The notes under the pieces are model-generated. The model ran no database searches. It was not told the origin of the DNA and worked only from the letters and a program-made list of their open reading frames with translations. A stretch of DNA of 12,948 nt from DYMC01 sp035406705. Lineage in GTDB: Bacteria; Verrucomicrobiota; Lentisphaeria; Victivallales; GWF2-50-93. Shown here one piece after another: positions 1 to 7,014 of the stretch. How positions within the stretch are numbered: position 1 is the first letter of the stretch; every line of letters starts with the position of its first letter. The position numbers were made by a program, and so were the translations under genes. The stretch covers positions 1 through 12,948 of the forward strand of contig CAYRRM010000052.1 in assembly GCA_964426675.1 (NCBI GenBank). Direction: 5' to 3'.

Positions 1-89
1 CAGAGGAACCGGCCATTTCTTCTTCTTTTAGAGTATTGCCTAAAAGTGAAGCAGATTTGGAGTGTGAATATGAAGAAGAAATCGATTAA
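1..89 (+). CDS. C-terminal end of an upstream protein, cut by the window edge
   Basis: An open frame runs in from the left edge (first full codon at position 3) and stops at TAA 87-89, giving 28 residues. The fragment is acidic, ending in a Glu-rich stretch (ECEYEEEID). Codon use (GAA, GAG, GAT, AGA) is like the rest of the window. The alternative frame starting at position 1 is also open, but its first part has a composition unlike the neighbours, so I prefer this one. Too little remains to name a family. Its stop lies 20 bp inside the next small ORF, in line with the overlapping layout seen throughout. Confidence 0.5.
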   Translation, partial: EEPAISSSFRVLPKSEADLECEYEEEID

Positions 90-165
90 CCAAATTTATG
101 CAGATTTGATTATTTCAAGATATGAACATATGACAAAAATTAAACCAGAAAGGATAAATAAATGA
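70..165 (+). CDS. Small basic protein, 31 aa, unknown function
   Basis: ATG at 70 opens 31 codons ending at TGA 163-165. A possible ribosome binding site (GGAG, 58-61) lies 8 nt upstream. Its stop overlaps the next start as ATGA (162-165), the same coupling used repeatedly by clear genes further along, which is the main reason to believe it. The product is Lys/Arg-rich at both ends with a short mixed helical middle. No domain, signal peptide or membrane segment is visible. It could simply be a translated spacer that couples the flanking genes. Confidence 0.45.
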   Translation: MKKKSINQIYADLIISRYEHMTKIKPERINK

Positions 166-548
166 TACTGGCAATTTTTGGAAGCAGAAGTCTTGAAATG
201 GATAAAGAAGAGGTAGGACAGATAATAGAAAAAAAAATAAAAGAAATACAACAGAATGAAAAAATAGAATATATCTGCATACCTTGGGTAACAGGAGCCT
301 GTATGGCTGGTTTTCAGGTTGCAGAAAAACTTCAGATACCAGCAAAAGTGTTTTTTTACCAATCAGGTGTTGGATGGTTTCAGGCATTAAAGAACATAAA
401 AAAACGAAGTCAGGAAATTGTTAATGAAGCGGATTATTTTATCATCATTCACGATGGTAAAAGCACAGGAACAATTAATGATTTAAAAATGATTAAAAAA
501 GCACAAAAAAAGTATTACTATCATGTATTTAAAAGCTTTTATTTTTAA
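162..548 (+). CDS. SLOG-superfamily (DUF2493/YspA-like) nucleotide-binding protein
   Basis: The 128-aa protein has the layout of small phage and bacterial SLOG proteins. A hydrophobic first strand leads into GSR (7-9). A middle segment (41-62) corresponds to the glycine-containing loop and helix that usually precede a buried strand. Near the end, a hydrophobic strand is followed by DGKSTGT (98-104), matching the D-G-x-S-x-GT signature, then a Lys-rich helix. SLOG proteins bind nucleotides or NAD-related ligands in a Rossmann-like fold, and some act in defence or signalling. Family membership is what the sequence supports; the role here is unknown. AGGA at 151-154 lies 7 nt before the ATG, which overlaps the previous stop as ATGA. 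It sits just ahead of the packaging genes but is separated from them by an AT-only gap, so it may belong to a preceding accessory or replication operon. Confidence 0.72.
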   Translation: MILAIFGSRSLEMDKEEVGQIIEKKIKEIQQNEKIEYICIPWVTGACMAGFQVAEKLQIPAKVFFYQSGVGWFQALKNIKKRSQEIVNEADYFIIIHDGKSTGTINDLKMIKKAQKKYYYHVFKSFYF

Positions 549-623
549 TTATTAAATAATTTTTAATTAAATAAAATATATTTTATTAAGAAAAAGAAAA
601 AATAAATAAAAAAGAAAAAGAAT
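549..623. other. AT-only intergenic gap with an 18-bp perfect palindrome
   Basis: This 75-bp gap before the terminase genes is almost free of C and has only a few G. It holds the perfect palindrome AATAAAATATATTTTATT at 570-587. No recognisable -35 box sits at proper spacing from the TATATT at 577-582, so I do not call a promoter. The following gene has only a weak A/G-rich site (around 612-620). The palindrome may be an operator, a weak stem-loop or a composition accident. The gap marks a break between the left-edge small genes and the structural operon. Confidence 0.4.
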
Positions 624-1076
624 ATGGCTAAAAGAGGAAGAAAGAAAATTGAAATAGACTGGGAAATAGTAAAAAATCTTGCATACATTCAATGTACAAT
701 AGATGAGATTGCTTTTGTTGTTGGGGTGAATAGAAAAACAATAATGAGAAGGAAGGAATTTAAGGACATTTATAAAAAAGCACAAGAAAAGGGCAAGGTT
801 TCACTCAGGAGGATGCAGTTTGAAGCAGCTAAAAATGGAAACATCAGTATGTTAATCTGGTTAGGCAAGCAATATTTAGGTCAGGCAGAGAAGGTAGAAA
901 ACAATGTAGAGGCAAAGGTAGAGGATAACAGGAAGGTATTGAAGGCATTATTAGAAAAGGCCGGGAACAATGGGAAGACAGTATGGGATGAGGTTGTAGA
1001 AGCAATACACAAACATGAAAAAGATTTTGTCCCAGGTGGGACAGAAAACATAAATGAAGAAAAATCAGATACTTAA
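624..1076 (+). CDS. terS: Terminase small subunit (TerS)
   Basis: TerS recognises the packaging site on phage DNA and hands it to the large subunit. The 150-aa product starts with a basic segment (AKRGRKK). A predicted helix-turn-helix follows at about 24-45, where a helix with IDEIAFVVGV leads to NRKTIMRRK. The hallmark GNISMLIWLGKQYLGQ (about 73-88) is the segment seen in many phage small terminases just after the DNA-binding domain. The C-terminal third is charged, probably helical, and ends with an acidic tail. The ribosome binding site is weak and A-rich; the next internal Met is within the HTH, so ATG 624 is the only sensible start. The last 23 bp overlap the large-subunit gene, indicating coupled translation. 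Confidence 0.85.
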   Translation: MAKRGRKKIEIDWEIVKNLAYIQCTIDEIAFVVGVNRKTIMRRKEFKDIYKKAQEKGKVSLRRMQFEAAKNGNISMLIWLGKQYLGQAEKVENNVEAKVEDNRKVLKALLEKAGNNGKTVWDEVVEAIHKHEKDFVPGGTENINEEKSDT

Positions 1077-2586
1077 AAATTCAGGGGGAGGGGGTAGGGA
1101 TATACAATTGACGAGGGAAATGGTGGATTTTTTGTATTGGGCAGGGAGAAATATTATAACAGAAAAAAATGAAGCACTTGATTTTAATCAACATTGTTTT
1201 TTGATGGACATATACAGATGGACAGGGAAGAAAGGGGAAACAGTGGTAATAAAGAAAGGTGCGCAGGTAGGGGTCAGTACCTGGGCAATATCATTAACAC
1301 TGTGGTTAATGAGCCATTATCCAGTAACAGTCATTTATACATTACCCACAGGAGTGGATGCCAGTGAATTCAGCCAGACCAGATTTAACCCTATGATTTC
1401 AAAAATAAAGGCATTTTCTTTTATAAAGATAGATAATGTATCAGTGAAACAAATTTCAAGCTCATATTTGTTTTTAAGGGGCACTTGGACGGAAAGAGAG
1501 GCGATATCTGTGCCGTCAGATATGAATATTTATGATGAAGTGGACAGAAGCAGGATGGATATAATAGAGGCATACAAGGAAAGGTTGAGTGCAAGTTTTA
1601 TTCAATGGCAGATATATATCAGTACTCCAACAATTCCAGGTTATGGAATTTCAAAATTATATGATGAAAGTGACAAAAGGGAATGGTTTGTCAGGTGTAA
1701 AAGGTGCAACAATGAAGACACAATAAAGATAGAGAATATTATTGATGGAGAATTCAGGTGTTTGAAGTGCAAGGAAATACTGGACAGGACACAGGGAAGG
1801 TGGGTTAAGACAGGAAATGGAACAATAAAGGGATATCACATACATCAAGGGATTGCACCATGGATAACGGCCAGAGAAATACTTGAAAAGCAGGAAAAAT
1901 ACACAATAAAAAGGGATTATTTTAATTTTGTATGGGGACAGGAATATGCGGGAGGAGATGAGGCAGTTAACAGGTTAGATATCATGTCAATCATAGTGGA
2001 TGGAATACCTGCAGGGGTAAGGACGGTTATTGGGGTGGACTGGGGAGATGAAACATGGGTGGTTGTCAGGAGAGAAAATACAGTAATTTATATTGAAAAA
2101 ATTACTGGAGATACAAGGACACACTGGCAGAGGGTGTTACAATTGGCGGAAAAGTTTAATGGGATGGTGGTGGCAGACTGGGGGTATGGGGATATTAAAA
2201 ATGCTGAGATAGCGGATAGAATTAAGACAAGATTTTATGCCTGTCAATATAAAGAAGGGCAGATACCAGAAAAAATAGGGCAGGAAAAAGGTAATATCAG
2301 GGTTATTCAGGTGGATAGAACAAGAAGTATTGAGGAAACAATAGATGAAATCAAAAGAGGAAAGAATGATGAAAAAGGGGTTGCCCTTGTATCAGGACCC
2401 ATGATAGAAACTTTAATAAGGCATTTTATGAATATCAAGGCATCAAGGACATCAGATAGATATCATAAAGAAAGGGTGATTTTTGAAAGGGTGGGGCCTG
2501 ACCATCTGGTTCATGCTTGGAATTATGCAAGGTTAGGGGTAAAGGTTTTAGGAAGGATGAGGGCACATATCAGGGTGGTTGGATGA
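1054..2586 (+). CDS. terL: Terminase large subunit, GpA family (ATPase plus nuclease)
   Basis: This is the packaging motor that cuts concatemeric DNA and pumps it into the prohead. In the 510-aa product the ATPase half has Walker A GAQVGVST (69-76, the GpA-style variant), Walker B NIYDE (158-162) and a coupling motif around ISTPT (189-193). A zinc ribbon with C215/C218 and C236/C239 separates the halves, as in GpA-type terminases. The nuclease half shows candidate metal-binding acids D329 (GVDW), D375 (VADW) and D483 (GPDH). Length is somewhat short for the family (lambda gpA is over 600) but all motifs are present. The start is uncertain: ATG 1054 has AGGTGGG 13 nt upstream, whereas a G-rich stretch (1082-1100) could serve TTG 1108 or ATG 1123. 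The portal gene follows after 12 bp. Confidence 0.93.
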   Translation: MKKNQILKNSGGGGRDIQLTREMVDFLYWAGRNIITEKNEALDFNQHCFLMDIYRWTGKKGETVVIKKGAQVGVSTWAISLTLWLMSHYPVTVIYTLPTGVDASEFSQTRFNPMISKIKAFSFIKIDNVSVKQISSSYLFLRGTWTEREAISVPSDMNIYDEVDRSRMDIIEAYKERLSASFIQWQIYISTPTIPGYGISKLYDESDKREWFVRCKRCNNEDTIKIENIIDGEFRCLKCKEILDRTQGRWVKTGNGTIKGYHIHQGIAPWITAREILEKQEKYTIKRDYFNFVWGQEYAGGDEAVNRLDIMSIIVDGIPAGVRTVIGVDWGDETWVVVRRENTVIYIEKITGDTRTHWQRVLQLAEKFNGMVVADWGYGDIKNAEIADRIKTRFYACQYKEGQIPEKIGQEKGNIRVIQVDRTRSIEETIDEIKRGKNDEKGVALVSGPMIETLIRHFMNIKASRTSDRYHKERVIFERVGPDHLVHAWNYARLGVKVLGRMRAHIRVVG

Positions 2587-2598
2587 CAAGGAGGAATA

Positions 2599-3927
2599 AT
2601 GGCATGGTATCAGATTAAAAACAGGGTAAGGGCGGCGATAAAGGCTTTTCAGGACCCGGGGATGGTCAAAGGGAAAATGACATCAGGAACAGGACCCGGG
2701 GGGATAATATGGCACAAAACAGAACCTGTTACACATTATCAATACTGGATATATGCGGCTATCAATTGTATTGCAAGGACTATGGCAAAAGTTCCATTCA
2801 AGGTTATGATATGGAATGGTGAAGCATATGAAGAGGTAAAGGAACATCCATTAATTGATTTACTTTACAATGTGAATGAGAACATGAATTATTATGAGTT
2901 AATATACATGCATGCATTGTGGATGGAATTGACAGGGAACAGTTACTGGTATATTGTCAGGGATAATACAGGTAAACCAAGGGAAATATGGGATTTAGAG
3001 CCGGGAAGGGTTAAGGTTGTGGCGGGGAAGGAAAGGCTGGTTAGTGGTTATGTATACATGGCACCTGATGGAACACAGGTACCATTTTCAATTGATGAAA
3101 TTATTCATTTCAAGTATCCAAATCCGCATTCAAGGTTCTATGGTCTGTCACCGGTTGAAGCGATGATGTATCTTGCGGGGGAAACAGAGGCAATGCATTC
3201 ATTTGCATGGGCATTATTCAGAAATTCCGCAAATCCAGGAATGATTTTAACCACAGATGAGGTTGTGGATGATGTAACATTTAAAAGATTAAAAGAGGAA
3301 TGGGAAGATGCATATAAAGGGGTTACACAGGCAGGAAAAACAATGTTTCTGGATGCAGGATTTAAACCTGAAAGAATAGGAATGACAATGCAGGAATTGA
3401 GTTTTATTGAAGGAAGGAAACTTGTCAGGAACGAGACTTTAAGTTTTTTTGGAGTTCCAATCACAAAACTTGGTTTTGGGGAAGAGATTAACAGGGCGAC
3501 AGCGGAGGAACTGGATAAAACATTCTGGAGTGAGACAATAGAACCTAAAATGATTATGCTTTCAGCCAAGATAAATGAAAAATTATGTCCAATGTATAAT
3601 AACCAGATGGAGATTGCTTTTATTGTGCCTGTGGTGACAAATAAAGAAATAGAATTGAAACAAATGGAACTGGATTTAGAAAAAGGAGTTAAGACAATTA
3701 ACATGATAAGGGCAGAAAGAGGAGAACCACCAGTGGATTGGGGAGACAGGCCAATTTTACCGATGCAGATGATACCGCTTGGGGAAACATTTAAAACAGA
3801 AAGGGTTGTGGTTAATGCTGAAGAAAAAGAGGAACAGGAACAGAATAAAAGGATTAAAATTCAGGTTCCGGAGGTATATAGATGGGAAGCCAAACAGTGC
3901 AAGCTGGTAGGACTGAAGCATATATAG
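2599..3927 (+). CDS. Portal protein, HK97/lambda-type
   Basis: The portal forms the dodecameric ring at one capsid vertex through which DNA passes and to which connectors attach. The 442-aa product is typical in length for the HK97-type family. Diagnostic segments are YWIYAAINCIARTMAKVPFKV (split as 49-58 and 59-69), HPLIDLLYNVNENMN (83-97), ELTGNSYWYIVRD (110-122), an L-E-P-x-R-V stretch at 133-138, DEIIHFKYPNP (166-176) and YGLSPVEA (181-188). The clip/stem region at 270-310 includes RNETLSFFGVP. The C-terminus turns Glu/Gln/Lys-rich (about 405-420), which is normal. AAGGAGG (2588-2594) lies 4 nt before the ATG. The end overlaps the MuF gene by 46 bp, a usual portal-MuF arrangement. Two copies of AGGACCCGGGG fall in the N-terminal codons (see findings). 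Confidence 0.94.
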   Translation: MAWYQIKNRVRAAIKAFQDPGMVKGKMTSGTGPGGIIWHKTEPVTHYQYWIYAAINCIARTMAKVPFKVMIWNGEAYEEVKEHPLIDLLYNVNENMNYYELIYMHALWMELTGNSYWYIVRDNTGKPREIWDLEPGRVKVVAGKERLVSGYVYMAPDGTQVPFSIDEIIHFKYPNPHSRFYGLSPVEAMMYLAGETEAMHSFAWALFRNSANPGMILTTDEVVDDVTFKRLKEEWEDAYKGVTQAGKTMFLDAGFKPERIGMTMQELSFIEGRKLVRNETLSFFGVPITKLGFGEEINRATAEELDKTFWSETIEPKMIMLSAKINEKLCPMYNNQMEIAFIVPVVTNKEIELKQMELDLEKGVKTINMIRAERGEPPVDWGDRPILPMQMIPLGETFKTERVVVNAEEKEEQEQNKRIKIQVPEVYRWEAKQCKLVGLKHI

Positions 3928-5504
3928 AAAGAAGATGGATAGAATATAAGGGATTTCAGGAAAGACAGGAACAGGAAATGGCCAGAGAAATCAGGCAAAT
4001 TCTGAAAGGATACTGGAGGAATGTTAACAGAAGGTTAAATGAAATATCAGGAATGCAAACAAAAGGGTTTGAGGATTTTATTTTACCATCAAGGGAAAGG
4101 GTGGTTGAAGGGATTTACACAAGGACAAAAAAAATCGGGATTTTATGTTTAGAATTCGGGGCTAAAAGGGAAATTAGAGATATTGGAGGGGAGATAGAGG
4201 AAAAGGCATTGATTGTGGTTGACTGGAACTTGTTAATGAAAGAAGTTCTTGATGAAATTAGAAAATGGAAAAGTATTGTGGAAGAGTGGGTAAATACAAT
4301 TGAGAATGATTTAAGGGATATATTCAGGAAGGGGGCAGAAGGTGGATGGAATATCATGAAATTGAAGGAAGAGGTTGAAAGAATAATGAGGCCATATTTT
4401 AACCCAGGCCATGAAGGATGGAAGGCATTGAGGATTGCAAGGACAGAAACAGCAAGGTTGATATGTAAAGGTGAACTTTTGGCGTTGAAAAGGGCAGGGG
4501 TAGAGAAAAAGAAGTGGGTGACGGCTGGAGATGAAGTTACTTGTGATGAATGTGTGGTGTTAGGGAGGCATGAACCAGTGTTGATTAATGAAACTTTTGG
4601 AGATTATGATGCTCCACCAGCTCATCCGAATTGCAGATGTGATATTATTGGGGTAATAGAAGAAGCCTCAGAGACACAAAAAGAATCAGAGGAAGAAAAA
4701 GAAGAGGAAATAGACTGGGATAAAATAACAACGATTGATGAGTTAAGAAAAATTAGTGAAAAATACATACTTGAAGATGGGGGAATTTTTGAGGTAGGTA
4801 ATGATATAGATGTAGAGGTATTTAAAAAAGAGATTAAAGCATTATATGAACAGGTTAAAATCTGGGGGGTTAAGATAAATTCACTAAGAACAACAGATGT
4901 AGGAGAAGCATTTGGAAGATGTTATTTATTCAGAGGACGTATAGAATTTTCTAAAAAATTATATAAAAAAGGGATGAGAGAGAAATTATTAAGGTTATAT
5001 AGACAATCTATTGATACACATTTTTCCAGGACAAGATATTTTGGGTCAACAGCATCTCATGAATACATGCATCATCTTATGTCAAAATTTGCAGAAAAAG
5101 TTGCGCAGGAAAGGGGATTGTTAAAAGGATTGGTGTATGAGGATTATTTAATAAAATTCAAGGATAGGTTAGTAGAAGTGGCAAGAAAAGAAATTGGGCT
5201 CAGAAATGAACAAAAATTAAGAATGGTGTTAGGGGGAAAGTATGCAAATGCTTCTATACATGAGGTAATGACGACTGTTTATAATTCATATTTAAGTGGA
5301 GCATATAAAGAATTAGGTTGGCATCAGATTGAAAGGGAGGTGGAGAATATATACAGGGAGATGGCTGAAAAGATAAATGGTAGGCCAGAACAAACAATTT
5401 CAGGGTTAAGGAAAGAACAGGAAAGAGTGAGAAAGGAAGAGAATGTATTAATTAACAAAAAAATAGAAGAAATTATAAGGAGGGGAAGATGGGAAAGACA
5501 ATAA
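3882..5504 (+). CDS. MuF-type minor head protein with C-terminal zincin-like metallopeptidase domain
   Basis: Residues 1-255 are a complete MuF/SPP1 gp7-like minor head protein. A helical N-terminus is followed by ARTETARLICKGELLALKRAG (186-206 region), then the metal-binding-type signature CDEC (221-224) and HPNCRCD (248-254). These proteins bind the portal and can be ejected with DNA. Normal MuF proteins stop about here, at 250-300 aa. This one continues for about 285 residues. An acidic linker (261-279) leads to a second domain with HEYMHH (393-398, HExxH zinc site) and, 63 residues beyond the HExxH, YANASIHEVMTTVYNSY (454-470), where E461 fits a third gluzincin ligand. A Lys/Glu-rich coiled-coil-like tail (505-540) ends it. 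MuF proteins with C-terminal toxin domains are a known polymorphic class in temperate phages; assigning this one as an effector is inference. GGAGG (3869-3873) precedes the ATG by 8 nt. No obvious immunity gene follows. Confidence 0.88.
   Translation: MGSQTVQAGRTEAYIERRWIEYKGFQERQEQEMAREIRQILKGYWRNVNRRLNEISGMQTKGFEDFILPSRERVVEGIYTRTKKIGILCLEFGAKREIRDIGGEIEEKALIVVDWNLLMKEVLDEIRKWKSIVEEWVNTIENDLRDIFRKGAEGGWNIMKLKEEVERIMRPYFNPGHEGWKALRIARTETARLICKGELLALKRAGVEKKKWVTAGDEVTCDECVVLGRHEPVLINETFGDYDAPPAHPNCRCDIIGVIEEASETQKESEEEKEEEIDWDKITTIDELRKISEKYILEDGGIFEVGNDIDVEVFKKEIKALYEQVKIWGVKINSLRTTDVGEAFGRCYLFRGRIEFSKKLYKKGMREKLLRLYRQSIDTHFSRTRYFGSTASHEYMHHLMSKFAEKVAQERGLLKGLVYEDYLIKFKDRLVEVARKEIGLRNEQKLRMVLGGKYANASIHEVMTTVYNSYLSGAYKELGWHQIEREVENIYREMAEKINGRPEQTISGLRKEQERVRKEENVLINKKIEEIIRRGRWERQ
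4662..5420 (+). other. Zincin-like peptidase domain region of the MuF protein
   Basis: This marks the extra segment (about residues 261-513) that standard MuF proteins lack. It opens with an Asp/Glu/Lys-rich linker. The predicted catalytic helix with H393, E394 and H397 is coded around 5058-5075, and the candidate third ligand E461 around 5262. The DNA looks more A/T-rich than flanking head genes and has fewer CAGG tetramers, which would fit acquisition as a cassette, though I judged this by eye only. Confidence 0.6.
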
Positions 5505-6970
5505 TTGAGATTCTAAAGGAAAATGAAAGGAAACAGGGAATGGAAGGGTGGTTAACAGCGTTTGAAAAAAGGGTTAAGGAATATGGGATTAAGGAAGATA
5601 AGGAGGCTTATTTTTACAAGCAGGGGGTTGCGGATACAGAGATTGTGAATGAGAAACAAAGGCAGGTAAAAAGTTACATTGTCACAAAAGATTGTGACAG
5701 GATGGGTGATATTATGATTCCAGGTGGAGCCATTCTTGAAAATTACAGGAGAAATCCAGTGGTGTTGTGGGTGCATAGGCAGGACCTTTTGCCAATTGGG
5801 AAAAATTTATGGATTAAAACAGATAACAGGGGGTTAATTGCATTAACACAATACAGAAATACACAATTTGCGGAAGATGTTTGGAAATGCAGGAAAGAGG
5901 GACTTTTGGGATACTCAATTGGATATCTTGCACTGGAGGAAATCAGGGATAAAAGGGAAATTGAAAGATATATGAAGGAAAATGACCTGACAGGAGAACC
6001 ATTAAGGATAGTGACAAAATGGGAACTTTTTGAATACAGTGATGTTTTAATTCCAGCCAATCCATATGCCCTTGAACCGGAAAGAATGGAAACAGAGACC
6101 ATGAAACATTTTATTATTGAGGTAAAGAGTGGAAAAATAACCTGTCCCACTTGGGACAATGTTAATAAGTGTCAGAAAAATGAGGAACTTACAAAATTGG
6201 TAGGGGGGGGTGGAGATATAAAAAAGGAAGAACAAACAAAGGAGGGCAGAATGGAAGTAAAAAGGGTTATTCCATTTGAAGACCTTGGATATGTGGAGGA
6301 TGAAAAGGAGGTATGGGATGCGGCCAGTGAAGTAACATCAGCAGATGTGGAGGATTTAAAGAAGATGTGTGCATGGTATGATGAGGAAAAGCCAGATGTG
6401 AAGGCCAGTTACAAACTTCCACATCACAGACAGAAAGACAAAAAGGCAGTATGGAGGGGGGTTGTGGCTGCAATGGCGGCTTTATTTGGAGCAAGAGGAG
6501 GGGTTAATATACCAGATGAAGACAGAAAAGGGGTTTATGAACATCTTGCCAAACATTATGAACACTGGGACAAAACACCTCCAGAATTCAGGGAATACAC
6601 ACAGGAAGAGGTTGCGGAGATGGAGAAAGAGGAAAGGGAACAATTACAGGAGGAACAACAGGAGAAGGTGAAGGAAGAGAGACCAGAATTAACAGAGGAA
6701 GATGCAAAAATTTATAAAATGTATGCTTTGTTATTTGCAGAAGGAGAAAAATTGCCAAAAATGAAGGGATACAGTGCATATGAGATAGTCAGGAAGTTTC
6801 CAGATGTTTTTATAGAAAAGCATGATGAGAAACAGGAAACACATGGAAAAAAGGAACAGGACAAACAGGAGGAAAAAAGATACATTACAAAAGAGCAGGC
6901 AGAAAAAATTGCGAAAGCATTGACTGAAAGAATGTTAAAGCACTTGACAGAAAAACAAAATAAAAGGTAA
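5489..6970 (+). CDS. HK97-type prohead protease fused to scaffold-like region
   Basis: Residues 1-215 form a prohead serine protease of the U35/S78 type. The likely triad is H96 (LWVHRQDLLPIGK), S143 (LLGYSIGY) and E182 (WELFEYSDVLIPANPYA). The enzyme would cleave scaffold and the N-terminus of the capsid protein during maturation. A short linker with G8 DNA (residues 238-243) leads to a 239-residue second part. That part contains a recurrent phage module with VWDAASEV (275-282), a SYKLPHH segment (307-313), VWRGVVAAMAALFGARGGV (321-339) and a VYEHLAKHY stretch (349-357). A Glu/Gln/Lys-rich, probably coiled-coil segment (370-400) and a charged C-terminal helix follow. A free HK97-type protease is about 200-230 aa, so this is a protease-scaffold fusion. 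It overlaps the MuF gene by 16 bp, with GGAGGGG (5479-5485) just upstream of the ATG. An internal start is described separately. Confidence 0.9.
   Translation: MGKTIIEILKENERKQGMEGWLTAFEKRVKEYGIKEDKEAYFYKQGVADTEIVNEKQRQVKSYIVTKDCDRMGDIMIPGGAILENYRRNPVVLWVHRQDLLPIGKNLWIKTDNRGLIALTQYRNTQFAEDVWKCRKEGLLGYSIGYLALEEIRDKREIERYMKENDLTGEPLRIVTKWELFEYSDVLIPANPYALEPERMETETMKHFIIEVKSGKITCPTWDNVNKCQKNEELTKLVGGGGDIKKEEQTKEGRMEVKRVIPFEDLGYVEDEKEVWDAASEVTSADVEDLKKMCAWYDEEKPDVKASYKLPHHRQKDKKAVWRGVVAAMAALFGARGGVNIPDEDRKGVYEHLAKHYEHWDKTPPEFREYTQEEVAEMEKEEREQLQEEQQEKVKEERPELTEEDAKIYKMYALLFAEGEKLPKMKGYSAYEIVRKFPDVFIEKHDEKQETHGKKEQDKQEEKRYITKEQAEKIAKALTERMLKHLTEKQNKR
6238..6250 (+). promoter_or_regulatory. Strong internal ribosome binding site in the protease gene
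   Basis: AAAGGAGG (6238-6245) lies 5 nt before an in-frame ATG at 6251. It is as strong as any start-site signal in the window and falls exactly at the junction between the protease domain and the scaffold-like region. In a coding sequence it would otherwise encode T-K-E-G, so chance is possible, but the placement argues for a real initiation site. Confidence 0.55.
6251..6970 (+). CDS. Predicted nested scaffold protein from an internal in-frame start
   Basis: ATG 6251 is codon 255 of the protease ORF (same frame) and would yield a 239-aa protein starting MEVKRVIPFEDLG. It contains the LPHH/ARGG module, the Glu-rich coiled coil and a basic amphipathic C-terminus (AEKIAKALTERMLKHL), the kind of end that binds capsid protein in known scaffolds. 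Lambda makes its scaffold Nu3 from an in-frame start inside protease gene C, so the arrangement has precedent. No other scaffold candidate exists in the window and the capsid protein has only a modest N-terminal extension. That this start is used is inferred from the ribosome binding site and domain boundary only. Confidence 0.5.
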   Translation: MEVKRVIPFEDLGYVEDEKEVWDAASEVTSADVEDLKKMCAWYDEEKPDVKASYKLPHHRQKDKKAVWRGVVAAMAALFGARGGVNIPDEDRKGVYEHLAKHYEHWDKTPPEFREYTQEEVAEMEKEEREQLQEEQQEKVKEERPELTEEDAKIYKMYALLFAEGEKLPKMKGYSAYEIVRKFPDVFIEKHDEKQETHGKKEQDKQEEKRYITKEQAEKIAKALTERMLKHLTEKQNKR

Positions 6971-6985
6971 AATCACAGCGGTGGG

Positions 6986-7014
6986 GATAGCAGGGAATAA
7001 AACCCGGGGCTGTC
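6986..7014 (+). promoter_or_regulatory. Imperfect hairpin in the capsid gene leader
   Basis: GATAGC (6986-6991) pairs with GCTGTC (7009-7014) including one G-U pair, and inside it GGG (6993-6995) can pair with CCC (7003-7005) around an A-rich loop. It lies in the 82-bp gap between protease/scaffold and capsid genes, which is GC-rich in its first half and AT-rich before the ribosome binding site. There is no T run, so it is not a standard terminator. It may mark an RNA processing or mRNA-stabilising structure for the heavily needed capsid message. Confidence 0.35.

Noticed and set aside
530..548. TAAAAGCTTTTA followed by T residues as an intrinsic terminator
   Set aside because: The palindrome is short and AT-only with little room for a loop, and the T run is part of the last codons of the SLOG-like gene.
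3138..3704. Antisense ORF of 188 codons over the portal gene
   Set aside because: Shadow of the portal coding frame; Ser/Ile/Leu-rich translation typical of the reverse complement, with no supporting start signal.
6462..6671. 69-codon + strand ORF inside the protease/scaffold gene
   Set aside because: It is in another frame within the conserved ARGG module and coiled coil, with Arg-rich low-complexity translation and no ribosome binding site.
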